NCBI GenBank assembly: GCA_037074615.1
Contig: CM073519.1
Coordinates: forward strand, 25,317,001-25,381,000
Origin: Leucaena leucocephala
Taxonomy: Eukaryota > Streptophyta > Magnoliopsida > Fabales > Fabaceae
Length of the DNA stretch: 64,000 nucleotides
Direction of reading: 5' to 3'
Shown: piece by piece, positions 1 to 12,540 of the stretch
Layout: each line of letters starts with the position of its first letter
Numbering within the stretch: the first letter of the stretch is position 1
The notes under the pieces: generated by a model
The model's input: the letters and a program-made list of their open reading frames with translations, nothing else
Database searches by the model: none
Told to the model about the DNA's origin: nothing
Made by a program: the position numbers and the translations under genes

Positions 1-1010
1 ATAAAAAGAGTTGAGGGGTAATGTAAATATGTAAGAATTATAAAGTAAAGTATAATAGTTATAATGTACCCTAAATATGTAGTTGACATGTATGTAATGC
101 ATGTATAAATACTATAAGGGCATGAAATATGAGTTTTGATGTGATATAATAAAATCATAGGTAGTTGAACATTTATGTGAATATGTTTCCTATTTAATGT
201 GATTATGATAGGTAGATATGATTGAGTTTCAATTGACTCAAGCTTATTAAAGCCAAGAATAAGAGTTAGCCATTGTTAGAGTAAAGACTAGAAGTTCTAG
301 AGCTGTCATGTCGAGACAGAAAAGACCTATAGTCATGACTGAAGGGCATAGAGATGTCAAGTCATGATGAGTAGATTGAGGTGGTCACATCTAAAGTTTA
401 CAGATAGTATGAGTCGTGACTAGCCAGTACTCAAGTCGCTACTAGGATGCAAAAAGACCTAATGATAAGAATAAAGATTCTACCCTCACTGAAGTTTATA
501 AGTTAGAGGTTTAGCACATGGTACAGGCTAGCCAAACAGTACGAGGAATTAAGATACAGAAGATCAAGATTAATTTAAGAAAAGGTTCAGAAGTACGTCC
601 TCTGTGTGACCATCAGGAGTAGACCTACCTTATAAAAGAGTTTGTTCAGAAGTCTTTCCTAAACAAACGAATTAAAAGTTAGATTGAGACTTGCCTAAGA
701 AGGAGCCTAACATATGGCTTAAGGTTAAAGACGTGATGGCCAATAAATAGAAAGTTAATGTTCCCAAAACAGAGGGATCCCATCACGAGAAAATAGTAAC
801 CTAACATACATAGGGTAGAGCACCCTAGAGAACAAAAGTAATAGTACTATATGATGAATGAGATCTAAGTGACTTAAGTTAGTCGGGATCAAGAAAAGAC
901 TCGAAAGGAACCATGGTCTAGTCCAGAGCAGACTAAGACTATCAGACAAAAAAATTTAATAGATAGTAGAGCGATGTAAAAGTTACTCCATAGAGATAGA
1001 GATTTATTTG

Positions 1011-1160
1011 CTCACCTAAGAAGCTTTTCTCGAAGAGTTTATAAGAAACATTCCTCTTAGTTATATAGAGATAAGCGTGAGGCTAAGGGTTAAAGTAGGG
1101 AAAGAGAAACCCTTTGATGAATACTTAGCCAAGTTCATCCACATGAACAGTGAGAGTTGG
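1011..1160 (+). pseudogene. Gag remnant of copy C
   Basis: Fifty codons read as a Ty3/gypsy-type Gag segment with one in-frame TAA at codon 3, where the family has Trp. Readable blocks are EAFLEEF, IPLSY and the most characteristic KPFDEYLAKF, which resembles the DEYxxxF motif of retrotransposon Gag domains. The equivalent place in copy B (about 50757) shows the same start with TGA at the Trp codon, then frameshifts. The assignment rests on motif resemblance only; no complete Gag survives. Confidence 0.6.
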
Positions 1161-4100
1161 ATAACTAAGAAGTTAGTTCACATATTGAATTCCATGTTAC
1201 AAAGAAATAGTTTTTCTCAAGAAGTTATAGAAGTTTAACAGAGTAGTAGATGTATACGAAATAAGAAAAGGATTTTATGATGTCTAAAGAAAGAAAGGTA
1301 GCCACAGTTTCAAAGATAAATTGACTCCCCTATTCCCTATGTAAGAAAGAGTAATTAATGAAGGGTTGAGTCTATACCCTAATAAGAGGGTAATGTGCCA
1401 ACCTAAGTTAGTTGAATAGTTACTTTAGATTCTTAAATAAATTGTCATATCCTAACCAGATAATGTGATAGATAGTCTGACAGATAATATGATAGATGAA
1501 AGAATGCTTTAAATTTTACCAAGTTAATTTTTTAATTGCAATGTGCGTATAAGGGGTGGTTGAGCAAATTATGTGATATGGCTTATGTTGCCATAAGTTA
1601 TGATGAATAGTTACATCTCCTTGTAGTTTTCATATGATGACATGCATGTTAGAGAATGCTTAAATGATTGCATCTCCTTGCATATTATGCATGTTAGTGT
1701 ATGATATGATGAATAAACACTCTCCTTTTGCATTACATGTAGGGGTAGAGTAGATATGATGAGAAAGTTTTGAAAAACAAAATTATTGCTCCCATGCTAT
1801 ACAACATGCAATTAGATAATTCAACTTGTTAATGATAAAGCAATAGAAAAGCAATAAATAAGATTAGAGATTAAGGTTAGTAGCAAATGTATAGACAAAT
1901 TATTACAATACTCAAGACATATCCCTTCAGTAGGGATAAGATAGATGAATGATGTACCATGAAATGAAATAAAATGAGACGCAGTTATGAAAGATGATGT
2001 AGCTCTAAGAGGGAGTAGTGTCTATGCAATAGAAGTTAACATTCTTGCAATAGAGCTAGATTGCTCTTGCAATAGAGTCAGATTGTTCTTGAGATAAAGC
2101 CAAGAGAATAGATAGTGCAACTCATGTAGAGTAATGTCCATTAAATGAGATGGACAGATTATGATAGATATGTGCACAGTAGAGCCTATGTAGCTATCTG
2201 CAGTAATAAACATAGTAAAGTTATGAAAGATGTGAATAATATGAGAAATTATTGAGTGATAGAGGAAATTAGTAAAGTCCTAATAGATAATATTGGCTTC
2301 CGTGATAATTTTTGGGGAATTATCTGCTGAGTTAACAACTAAGTGGAAGTGGCTAATCTTGTAACTTAGTCCGTTGGTTTAAGTCTTCCAAAGATGAGAA
2401 TACAGTACAACAGAATCGCCTTAGATTCCAGAGAATTGCAGTTAGGTCTTAGCATGGCTCACAAAGAATAGAATTCCAGGGTCGCAGTTAGATCCTAAAG
2501 AAGCTTACAGTTGATCGCAGTAGATCCTAAGGGTCACAGTAGACCTAGCCTAAAGAAAGAAAATAAATGAGCCATAGGTACAATATGTCTTTGGAAGAAC
2601 AATTACCAAGGACAAGGTTAAGTAAGAGAAGCTTCACAAGTGGGTTAGCTTATAACAGAGAGAGTAATCATGATGTTAATTTCAAATAGCCTTATTACTA
2701 TTAGAGATTGAACTCATAATCTTCTTACATGTAACAGGAACTAAGTAATCATAGTTAAAGTTTTTAATCTTGAGTAACAGATAATTATGAGTTTGTAGAT
2801 AATATGGTTAAGGAAGAGAAAAATAATATCTCATAAGATATGAGAAGGGGTCAAATAAGAATAAAGATATCATTAAGATGATATTATAGAGAATAAGAAT
2901 TAGAGACAAATAGATCCTCTAGATGAGGATAAAGAGATTAGAAGGCCAGATAGACCCAAGAAAGACAATATGAGAAGGGTTTAAGATAGTAAAGTACTAG
3001 GGTTAGAGCCTGTTAGCACCAGTGCTTCAGATTTTTATCAGTACTTTTCAGTTAAGCGTGCTCAGGCAATAGTAGCCCATAATGGGTGACCCCTGGGAAG
3101 TGATAAGAAAGGGTGTAAATGCCATAGAAGTTTAGCATAGATGGACAAAGTTATATATCATGATAAAAAGAGCTATGAAAAGTTAGAAAGGGTTATGAAC
3201 GGTAAGAGACTAGAACCCTTATGTCAACTCCAAATAAAATGAATTTGGAAGGAAATATTTAGAGGAGTTTTCTCAAGAGCTAGCAAAGTATAAGTTAAAG
3301 AGAATATTAGACTTATGGTATCTCAAGATATGTCATGATAAGGCAAGATAAGTCATGAAAGGGTGTGATAGACCATGATATAGCCATATTTGGCCAGATA
3401 TGCCATGATACAGCATGAAAAGTACATAATGAGATATATTATGAGAAATATGTATTGAGAAATATAATACAAAATAGCTTGGTAGCTAGCTTTCTAAACA
3501 GAAAGAGAGGATCCCTTTTTGAAAGGGATAAGATGTTTAAATGTTACGTTACAAATAAATTAGCAAGTGAGAGCTTTCACTCCTTGTATGAAATGTCAGG
3601 CATTATGTTATATTTGTAAAATATGCTAAAACTCTAAATGTTAGATCAGTGCAAGCTCCATGTGACAGAGCTATGCTAGCTCCGAGTATTATAGTTGTGC
3701 ATATTAAGAAAATGAATGCTTGAGCTCTGATGTTAGAGCTTTGCATTCATTGGCACATATGTAGTCTTGTAAGTGTTAGCCATGCATTATGCATGTTAGA
3801 GCATCTGCTCCTACCCAGCAGTAAAGTAAAGAAAGAAAGAATAATGACATAAGTCCTCTCTCTGTATTATGATGAGTTATTAAAGATGATAAGAAGAAAA
3901 GGCATACGATGATATGAAAATGAGATATAAAGCTTTGTGGATGTTAAGAAAATTCAGCTAGATACTCATATAAGTAATAAGAGATATGTGCTAGAAAGTA
4001 TGATGAGTAGTTGATGGAACCTCTATAATATAGTAATATTTGAGAGAGTTTAATATGAAAAAAATTGACACTATTCACAATTCTAGTCTGGTGAGAAGTC

Positions 4101-4351
4101 TATATGCAAATAGATGCATAGCAAGTAAGCAGGTAATATAATGAAGTAGAGTTCAACTCTGATTGAGTTGATTTAGAAATGACAAATAGTCACAGCAAAG
4201 ATATGAAGATCTATGGATATGGAAAGTACTCCGCTAAGACGTCAAGATAGAAGATAAGAGATAAATACCCCAATCCTTAGTCATAAAGTAGAAAAGGATA
4301 TCTATCTAAGATTGTTGACTCAAATACTAAGTAAATTTTGAGGACAAAATT

Positions 4352-4370
4352 TATTTTAAGGGAGGTAGAA
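4352..4370 (+). other. Polypurine tract of copy C
   Basis: The TTTTAAGGGAGGTAGAA tract lies directly before the LTR start. It matches the tracts before the 3' LTRs of copies A (around 32845) and B (around 53841), where second-strand synthesis would be primed. Confidence 0.65.
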
Positions 4371-4371
4371 A

Positions 4372-7300
4372 TTTCATATAATATTTTTTCCCTATCTGTA
4401 TAATATTGATAGAGGAAAGATGTTTGGAAAGGACTGTGATGATTATAAGAAGGAATGAGAAATGTTAGATAAGTCTTGAAGAAAGAGAGGGACTAAAATG
4501 AAAAGTTTAAAGGTACCATGGTGGAAAATAAAAGTAGACAAAAGCTTTGGGTCATTAAGTGTAATTATGAAAAGTTGAGGGTTCAAAGTGTAATTTTCAA
4601 AAGTTCAAGGGCAAAATGGTAATTATTGAAACTTGAGCAAAAAATACCCAGGATCAAATTAGTCTCAAATTTTCCCAATAAATAGAGAACATTATTCTGA
4701 TCAGTATGACGGAACATAGAATTTTGATTTGAGGTACCGAAAAATTTATATTAATTTCTAAAGAAAGGAAAATTAATATAGCATCCTCTGGACCTCAGAA
4801 TTTGATGAAATTTGGCAGTAAATTCTTATAATTAATATGAGAATTTATGAAACTAATAGAGCTCAAAAAAGAGTTATGTAGACGGAAAAAAATGGTGCCT
4901 TATAGGCCTAATAATATTTTTAGATAAGTACGTGGGCTAGGGCTAATAAAGACCAAAAAATATAAAATTATGAAAATACCACTAGTATGCCACTATATTG
5001 TGTCATTGAGTCAGAGTTAGACGAAGGCCATTTTGGTCATTTGACTAAGGTTAGACAATCAAGGAGAGTTCCTAAAATAGTTGACCATATTCAGGGAATA
5101 CTCTGATGATGTGTGAAAATACGATAATGCCCTTTGAGAAATTAAAGTGAAATCAGACACTGATAAAGGGTCTTGATAAAATATAGAGAATTTTTATTGG
5201 GACCTCTGGATCTCAAAAAATTATGAGACTTTGTAGAAGATTTATTTTATATTAGAATGAATTTATAAAAATGTTAGAACCATTAAAAGAGGTGTCTAGC
5301 ATTTATTTCAAAACTAGGATAATTTAAGGATATCGGTATAAGGAAAGTTCCTTGGGATTTGTGCCAATTAGCTATTAGACCCAAGGAAGGCATAAGGAAG
5401 CACAATATTTTTCCTAGGGTATCCCAATAAGTCTCAAAAGTTGTCTGGGAGCCCAAGTTTAATAATGAATAATTTTTTAATTTTTGAAAAAGAAAAGAAA
5501 AAGAATAAAGTGAGAATTAGGGTTTGCACATGGTGGGACCCACAAGACCTCACACATCGCATCTAAGATAATGGGAGGAGATGATTTTTGTCATGTGATC
5601 TTATCTCAAGTTGGCTTGGTGGGCAAATTTGATGTAAGAGCAATTATGATCCACTAGATCAAATAGTGCATAAAGTGATATTGGCCATTCATTTTCCATG
5701 AGATTTCCTATAAATACGCCCATTTTTTTTTTGCATAAAACCATGGCCCTTGGAACCCTTGGGGAGGTGTTGCTCAAATGAAGAGTCAAGCCAAGAAAAA
5801 GAAGATTCAAGGTACCAAAGTTCAAGCTAGCTAGAGATTAAGGTAAGTGATCTATCCTAACTTGTTTTTCTTTGATTTGGGGTCTTGAACTTAGGGTTTT
5901 CATGGAAGAAAGTTGATTTTTCTCTAAGGTATTCCAAAACCTTAGATGAAAGGAGAAAGAAGAAATTAAAGTTAGAGATAAGTGATCGAAGCTTAAACAA
6001 GCTAGTTAGGTGATTGGTTGTTGAATCAAGTTGATATTCTTGACTTTGTCATGGTTGAACCATTTTAGCATACAGTGTTCATGATATAAGGAGATGGAAG
6101 TTCAATGATCTAATGCTTCCATTGAATTCATATGATGATTTTGTATATAATTGGATAGGTTTTGAACCTTGGAAGCATTGGAATTCCAAGTTATAGTTTT
6201 TGAAGTTCTTCTCTATTACTATTAACTCGTATGAAGGGTGATTGGAATTTAATGATTTTGATGTTTCTAATGGTTTTAAAATGAAAGGTTGTGTGGGATA
6301 AAGTAGGGAAACAAGTATGGGAAGTATTAGAATCAATATGAGAATTTTTGGAGGAATTATGTATATTTTTCAAATATATCTAGAATAGTGAATAGGAGCT
6401 GTAATTTCATGATTCTAAGCTCATAAATGGATTCAAAAGGTGGAATTGTGTAGGGTAAAGTCAAGACATCAATTGGTTCAAAGGCCAAGTCAATTAGTAA
6501 AAATCAAAGGAAGTTATGTTAGTTAAAGAAAGTTTAATGTCCAAGGAAGTTAGATTGTAATGGATGGATGATTATGTGATGTTAGGATTTGATGGTGGAC
6601 TCCAAGGAGGTAGCCACATATCAAAGGGAAGTGAGAAAGAAAGAGGCAAGATAAAGTGAAAGAAAGTCAAGTGTATGAGGTAGTAAACTTATCCTAAACT
6701 TGTATGTATTGAATGTTATGCATGGTTATGCTATGACTTTATTGAATTGTGTTGCATATGTTCTTATGATTGAAGCTCTATTTCTATGATTTCTTTGGCC
6801 AATTGTATTTCATATGTTACATGGAAGCATGCACATTACACAATGTTAACACTTTCACAAGAAAGCACAAGTATTTACATTAATGCATACATTGTTTAGT
6901 ACTGTTTGCTACTGAGATTTTCACATAAATGTCACCCCCTCCATGTAATCTCAAACCTAGAAGGTTTATGAATGATGAAAGAGGATGATGAAGCATGAAA
7001 AGAAGCTAGGGATTAGGTAGTATAAATGTTATGTGAAGAATTGTTATATGTAATGTTACGATATGACCAATGTAAGTAGTGATGGTCATGATGTAATGAA
7101 AAATAGTAAATGCTGAGTTAATTGTATGGAATTTTATAGACATTTGGTTAACATGTCAAGCTCCATTTTCACACCAAGAACACCTTATTTCGATGTGTGC
7201 ACAAAGAGAATGAATTTTCCAAAGTAAGGGACCAGAATCCATTTTCAGAATTTTTGACCAAATGAATAGTGATCTTTGACGAATAAACTGTATTAATTGA

Positions 7301-7559
7301 CTAAGTACTTGGTCTGAAAATTATTTTTTCCTTAAATTTCAAGATGTTATCTTCACGTAGCTTTTTGAACCATTTCATTTTAATTTTTCTAGAATTATTT
7401 ATGATTTTCTGAAGTTTGTCACCGAATCTAGAATACCATATGAGTAGTAACTCTAGAAGAGTAAACTTTCAAATTTAGCTAATGGATTTTCAAGGTCTTG
7501 TAAGTGGTTCTAAATACTACTAAATGGTCCCTAAGATGTATGAAAGTAAGGATATTTCA
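4372..7559 (+). repeat. 3' LTR of family-L copy C
   Basis: A 3188-bp LTR. The start is decayed (TTTCATATAA against family TGTCATATCC) and the end reads GGATATTTCA against GGATGTTACA. It belongs to the same LTR type as S1, S2, D and B, with the AAAGAAGATTCAAGGT block and a splice-donor-like block after the TATA box. A TATA box TATAAATA is at 5709-5716. I do not find the heat-shock element seen upstream of TATA in other copies. The 5 bases after it (AAAGG, 7560-7564) should reappear left of this element's 5' LTR outside the window. Confidence 0.8.
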
Positions 7560-8404
7560 AAAGGTCTAAGTAGGTGTCAATAAAAAAACTTTTACTCTGG
7601 GGATATATCATAAGATATTGTATTTTGGGTTGGATATTTTAAATAAAGATATTCCCATCAATTTGTACATAAACTTTAAAAGACATATATAGTGAAAACT
7701 CAGTGATATCTTTAATTTGGGGCTCCTTTGTAAATTTGACTATGCAGTTTATACCCAGGCTAAGTTGGGCATTTTTTCCATATGCTTCTCTTTTTGTAAA
7801 ACTTTTGAGTATAGAAAAAATGGACATCTACAATTTATATCTTAATTTCTTGCAACTCAACACTATAAGTTTTGCTCTGTACTCTTTGTTGCAAATGTGA
7901 TTATAACATTTATGTTCATGTTGTTCCAAATCTAGAAAAATATAAATGTAGCTTTTCTTTCATTAAGATATTGGCATATTGCTTTCAAGCTGTTATGCAA
8001 TTATTGGGACACTTCTAATCATTGTCTCAGAAGCTTTTTCTATTAGACTTGTAATCATTTTTTGTTCTACGTTTAGTTAGACTCTTATGAAGTTGATGTT
8101 CTAGAGATCCTTAAAATTAGTGTTAGATACTTTTTAGTTTTATGCTTGAAATTGAGCTGACAACTCTCCTTGGTATTTATGTAACCTTGTTAATTAATCA
8201 TAAACCATGTAAACAGTTAGGGCAGGTTTATTTTTTCCCCTGAATCTTGTTTGTTGTTATGAATTATCTAGTATATACTTGCTGGTTGGCTATGAAATGC
8301 TGCACAAGGCTTCAATAACCTTTTTTTATATGACATGATGATGAATTCTTTAAAAAAAAGAACATGCACTTATTTTATGTACTCCAATTACTTTTTGTTT
8401 ATAG
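7560..8404. other. AT-rich stretch without a recognisable gene
   Basis: No convincing coding frame is present. It ends in a TTTATAG that could be a splice acceptor for the transposase exon at 8405, so it may be intron sequence of the old CACTA gene. Confidence 0.4.
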
Positions 8405-8810
8405 GATGATTTCTTGAGGTGAAAAGCAACATCCACAAGTTCTCCCTATTCTCCAAGGGTGCAATCTAATCAGGAAGAACTTAACCTATGGTTAGAGATT
8501 GTAGGTGGTAAGAACAAGAAGAGCCGCATCTATGGGTTCAAATCTGAGGCTGAAGATATTGGTTGTGCCTCTCAATGGTCATTTTTTTCCCATCAACACA
8601 GGGGCCCATACTGATGATGTCAATGAATTGCCCTGAAGATTACTAGCTTACACAGGCTAGGAGAACCAAGAGATTCGACAACATAATCAATAGATTCTAC
8701 AATGGCATGAACATCTTCAACAAGCGACAATTATGTCTGCATTGCAAGGAATGGGTATTAAACTACCTAAGACCTCTACAAATAATACAAATGTGGAAAA
8801 TGAGAGTTAA
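8405..8810 (+). pseudogene. CACTA (En/Spm) transposase-related last exon, decayed
   Basis: Two readable blocks in different frames follow a possible splice acceptor. The first includes NLWLEIVGGKNKKSRIYGF with an acidic tail. The second includes QWHEHLQQATIMSALQGMG and ends at TAA 8808-8810. The pattern of a W..VGGKNxKxRxYG block followed by a Gln-rich helical tail is characteristic of the C-terminal region of plant Ptta/En/Spm transposase-associated proteins. It lies about 700 bp from a CACTA terminus in the same orientation, which supports the assignment. Frameshifts and internal stops make it non-functional. The rest of the gene is not in the window, probably because it lies left of copy C. 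Confidence 0.6.
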
Positions 8811-8994
8811 GATAAATTAGTTGTGACTTTTTTTTACTATATTTATGCTTTAGACTTCTGAGATTTATTTTTATTGATGTCTTTGTTAAACTTTTGACAT
8901 TTCAAGAATTGAATCATGCTTTTTTATAAATTAATTTCTATTATTTGGTGCTAAAACAATTGAATTGTCATAACACATATAAAAAAGGCAAAAA

Positions 8995-9503
8995 AACAAG
9001 ATTACAAATTTTACCGATGGATTTTTGATAGATTTTTGTTGCTAAATTATAAATTTATCCACAGAAATTTTGTCACAAATTCTGTGGCTAATTTGCTATA
9101 GAAAATTGGTGGCAAGAGACGGATTTTCCATGGAAAATTTGCCACAGAATTTGTGATGAAAATTTCGTGACTAATTTGCTACGGAATTGGTGACGAAATT
9201 TTCGTGGCTAATTTACCACCGAATTTACGTCATGTATTTGCCACCAAACTTTCTGTCTCAAATCTATGGCAAATTAGCGATGGATTATCCGTTAGAATTT
9301 TTGTCGTTAATTTGGTACGAAAGTAAAAAATTATGTTCTTAAGGAATTTGACACAGTATTTTTATCGACATAACTATTTTGTTGATAATTCCATCGCTAA
9401 ATTATTTGCGACAGAATTTTGTCGCTAATTTCTATCGCAAGCTATTTTAGCAGCAGAATTCCATGGCTAATTTCCATGGATAATTTGCTATTTTTTTGTA
9501 GTG
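8995..9503 (+). mobile_element. CACTA transposon terminus and subterminal repeats
   Basis: The last 17 bases (9487-9503) are the reverse complement of CACTACAAAAAAATAGC, a typical CACTA terminal inverted repeat. The preceding 500 bp is a dense array of short direct and inverted copies of a motif around GCCACGAAATTT and AATTTGCTAC, as expected for subterminal transposase-binding repeats. The matching left terminus is not in the window. The 3-bp duplication would be CTT (9504-9506). Confidence 0.8.
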
Positions 9504-9649
9504 CTTGTTTTTACATGCTTAGTTCTAACTTTGCACATTTTGCCTTGAGAATTGGTTTGCAACTAAGACTTGCCAGAAGCTCACCCACTTTATTCCACGT
9601 ACCAACATCGGAGCGAGTTCATCAAGTGAAAAGCAAAGTTAATGGAGGA
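9504..9649. other. Short pre-insertion DNA between the CACTA end and copia E
   Basis: About 146 bp. The frame ending in SERVHQVKSKVNGGVS is open here and, if copia E (9650-38258) is removed, continues into 38264 and closes with TAA near 38288. I do not recognise a protein family. Confidence 0.35.
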
Positions 9650-9654
9650 GTAAG

Positions 9655-10078
9655 TGTTGAAAATATTGTAAATATTGTTTAAGAGTGTGTCAAAGAAAGA
9701 AGTATTTTTCTAACATGACTCTTGGCTGTGTAAGGGTTTGTCAAAGAAAGAAGCATATTTCTGACATGACTCTTGAGTCTCAGGGACATATATCTAAAAG
9801 GCATGTCCCATGTTCTTCTACAGTCTATAAAAAAATACCGTTGATGAAAGATTAATAACATATAGTTGTTGAGATCTTTCTCCTTTTACATATTTTGTCC
9901 CACTTAGTTATATCATTTTTTGCTAGTTCTATTACCCTATATGCTTATAGGACAAGTTCATTTTAATATAGGGAGTGTTGCTTCCTAATTTACTGAAGGG
10001 TTATGGATATCTCTAAGGACAGTGTCTTTGGACACGACTTGAACTATTTACTTTGTTATTTTGCAGATTTTGCCAACA
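9655..10078 (+). repeat. 5' LTR of copia E
   Basis: This 424-bp LTR starts TGTTGAAAATATTG and ends GCCAACA. Near its start a segment of about 50 bp containing TCAAAGAAAGAAG and TGACATGACTCTTG occurs twice in tandem. Its end (about 10048-10078) is the intact version of the site into which the mini-CACTA inserted in the 3' LTR. Confidence 0.7.
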
Positions 10079-11014
10079 AACTTAAGAGATATTTCCTACT
10101 TGTCTTTATCTCTATATGAGAATTGGAATTTGATGAGAAGGCAAGGAGGCAAGCCTTAATCTATTGAAAGAGCCGAACCAAAATGTCAAGAATGTTCCTT
10201 TGGATGGTATACCAAGCGTACAATCAAACAGAGGGATTGTCAAGAACTTTATGGTTTATGTCATTCGTGGGAATTAGTATGTCTCTTAATTTCCTTGTAG
10301 TAAGTTCTTTAACTAACTTTCATTCAGTTTCTCATGCTCTTTATGAGGTAATAAACGGTATGAAAAACATCTCACTTTTGTCCAGTGTTAAATTCTTATA
10401 ATTTTACGATTTACATAAATCCTCCATTTGCATTAGACATTGTCTATGGCCTTGGTGGAAAACCATGAATTACTACATGAGGGAGAGAGGAAGATGCAGT
10501 TACTTTATTATTAATGTTATTGACAGTTAATTCATTAATGGTTTTATTATTATTATTATTAATTTTGGTTGGATTTGTAAAAGGGGTGGAGGATTTCATA
10601 TTATATTAAAAAATATAGGATGCGTGAAGTTTTTGAAAACATAAATATATGTGTATATGAATAGACCATTTTATATTCTATGTCCATATTTACCTGGTGA
10701 TTTTACTGACTTTGGTTTTACAAAGTTTCTAATTTATTGAGAAATTGCTAGATATAGTTTGAGATTTAAAAGTGTGAGGTGCCTAAGATGTAGGGTATCT
10801 TGCAAAATTTATGATTGAAAGAAAATATATATATATCTACAAGCCTCATTTTATAATTGTTAAGTGTGTTATGATAAAAATAAAATGGAGGCTTTATTAT
10901 TTGTTGTTGAGAGTAATCTAACTTATGTGTTGGTTCAAACAAATATTTTAAGAGTATGAAAATTTAATCATTTGTCTTGTAGATAGATAAATGTGTTTAA
11001 TTTTTCATTGTTTA
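10079..11014 (+). other. Interior of copia E, left part
   Basis: AT-rich, with no recognisable coding block. It contains a short (TTA)n run near 10545 and an (AT)n run near 10826. It ends in GTTTA (11010-11014), the left target duplication of copy A. Confidence 0.5.
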
Positions 11015-11382
11015 TGCCATATCCTAATTTTCCCTATCTATATAATACTGATAGTGGAAAGAGGTTTAGAAAGGATCATGACAAAGATAAGAAGAAATGA
11101 TAAAGGTTAGAGGAGTATTGAAGGAAGAGAAGGACCTAAACGTAAAGTAGAAAAGGTTAAAGGTCAAAAGTTAAAGTAGAAACAAAAGTTGGGCCAAAAG
11201 TGGTAATTTCCAAAAGTTAAGGGACTAAAATGTAATTAAGTAAAAAGTTTAAGGGTAAAATTGTAATTATAGAAAGTTCAGCCCGAAAAGGGTTAGAACT
11301 GCCCGAAAATATTTCAGTCCCATATTTCATCAGAAAATAGAGGAAGATATGCTGGTCAATCTAGCATGACACATAAATTTTA
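11015..11382 (+). repeat. 5' LTR of copy A, left piece
   Basis: It begins TGCCATATCC (family TGTCATATCC) and runs 368 bp to TAAATTTTA (11374-11382), where the Mutator-like element inserted. The LTR resumes at 16757 with the duplicated TAAATTTTA. Confidence 0.88.
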
Positions 11383-11517
11383 GGGAAAAAGACAAGGAAA
11401 ACTCATTTCAATTCCAGAATGACAATATGGGCATCTAAATATTTAAAAGAACAGATTGGGTAGGGATCCCAATCTGTCATTTATAAATTTGTGTATAAAT
11501 ACCAAATTACCCTTGAA
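11383..11517 (+). repeat. Left terminal inverted repeat of the MULE
   Basis: About 135 bp, pairing with 16622-16756 at about 83% identity. It contains a perfect hairpin at 11451-11477: 10-bp arms ACAGATTGGG and CCCAATCTGT around a 7-nt loop. The same hairpin is kept in the right repeat. Confidence 0.85.
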
Positions 11518-11532
11518 ATAAATGAAGAGTTG

Positions 11533-11999
11533 TTATGCCGTTATCCATTTTCTTTTCGGGGATGCTTCCTTATTCTTTGGTGTGTTCACTTCTCTAAACC
11601 CAGCTAGGGGAAACTGAACTTCATCATTTTTCAGAGAATAATCTTTGCGCCTTTTCTCCTTCCCTTGAGCATCAAGACTTTCACCATCAGAGCTGCTGTC
11701 ACTTTTGTTTTCACTTCCATCGTGCTTCATGATTATTGGTTTCAGAACTTAATTTATTCATCTTCTTTCCATCTTCACTATATTCACCACAATTGATGAT
11801 TTTAACAGTTACAGATAGACGACCATCTTCATCACCCACATCTTCAATTTTCTTCAATATATTAAGTCCTCGAACTGCTTCCTGTGCAGATGGTGATCAC
11901 ATAAAGTGAGAACTAAGAGTATCACGATTAGCAATTGCCATTGACAGGAGACCTAGTGCATCATGCTTAAGCCTAGGTGCTTCTCATCTACTCCATACA
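11533..11999 (-). pseudogene. Captured cyclophilin fragment (CYP95-like, RS-type), middle and linker part
   Basis: Read on the minus strand, the fragment shows cyclophilin blocks in order: YGG and DE remnants, PRLKHDALGLLSMAIANRDT, then LNILKKIEDVGDEDGRLSV and TVKIINCGEYSEDGKK. A Ser/Asp-rich linker (SDSSSDGES) follows, ending at TAA 11533-11535. These correspond to the C-terminal half of the peptidyl-prolyl isomerase domain and the start of the charged tail of plant CYP63/CYP95 cyclophilins. An in-frame TGA after SSHFM, missing residues in the active-site strand and at least one frame change make it non-functional. It abuts the left terminal repeat, and the N-terminal exon lies at 12064 in the opposite orientation. 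Confidence 0.82.
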
Positions 12000-12063
12000 A
12001 TTTGTGGCTCTGCATTTCTCAGGGGTTATGTTTGCTTGAGTTTTGATTTGTAAAAGAAAGACA

Positions 12064-12152
12064 ATGGCAAAGAAGAAGAATCCCCTAGTTTTTATGGATG
12101 TCTCTATAGATGGGGACCCTGTTTAAAGGATGGTTTTTGAGTTGTTCTATGA
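12064..12152 (+). pseudogene. Captured cyclophilin N-terminal exon (CYP95-like)
   Basis: From ATG 12064 the plus strand reads MAKKKNPLVFMDVSIDGD, then a TAA (12124-12126) where the family has Glu, then RMVFELFYE, after which similarity stops. This is the N-terminus characteristic of plant CYP95-type multidomain cyclophilins; the first-exon boundary of the donor is plausibly near 12150. It points away from the rest of the same gene (11533-11999, minus strand), so one piece was inverted during or after capture. Confidence 0.85.
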
Positions 12153-12540
12153 AAATGATTAATTGGGTCATTTACTATTCTTCTAATGGTATTTACAATT
12201 TCATGAATGATTTTTACAACTAAGCTAGCTATATTAGTAGAACATGCAAAAATCCAGTTCCAATATGAAGTTGACTGTTAGTACATGATGGATGATCTTT
12301 TGGTATTCAATTTATCCTTTTTGTACATAATGTTTACAGTATAAGAAGTAAATATATAGTGCATAGAATATGATGTATAGTGTTAATGGTTAAAAACAAT
12401 AGGCTCAAGTGGAATATTAATGTCTGTTTGTCATTTGTTCATATGTAATGTAATTGTTGTCATGGGTAGGATGATTTTTTGCAAGTGGACTAAGTTACGT
12501 AGTCAATGTCATCAATGAAATTGTGTAGTACGTTATGACT
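12153..12540. other. MULE interior, no gene recognised
   Basis: AT-rich, with no coding similarity that I can see. It may be intron sequence of the captured cyclophilin or older filler. Confidence 0.35.

Larger units (their letters stand above)
1..4371 (+). mobile_element. Family-L retrotransposon copy C, interior (left end outside window)
   Basis: This stretch aligns by eye with the interior of copy B from about 49870 onward, for example the shared GGGGTAATGTAAAT near 10 and 49874, and with the distal interior of copy A. It ends in a polypurine-rich tract just before the LTR at 4372. No frame is open beyond 64 codons, and I recognise no protease, integrase or reverse transcriptase motif. 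A Gag-like stretch is readable at 1011-1160. Positions 1400-4350 look non-coding, with recurrent words such as GCATGTTAGAG. The copy is therefore either decayed beyond recognition or a derivative that never carried pol. Its 5' LTR lies left of the window. Confidence 0.8.

Noticed and set aside
11374..11382. A 7- or 8-bp target duplication for the 5.4-kb element, which would suggest hAT
   Set aside because: A 9-bp match TAAATTTTA leaves both ends starting with GG and aligned over 135 bp, the Mutator-like pattern.
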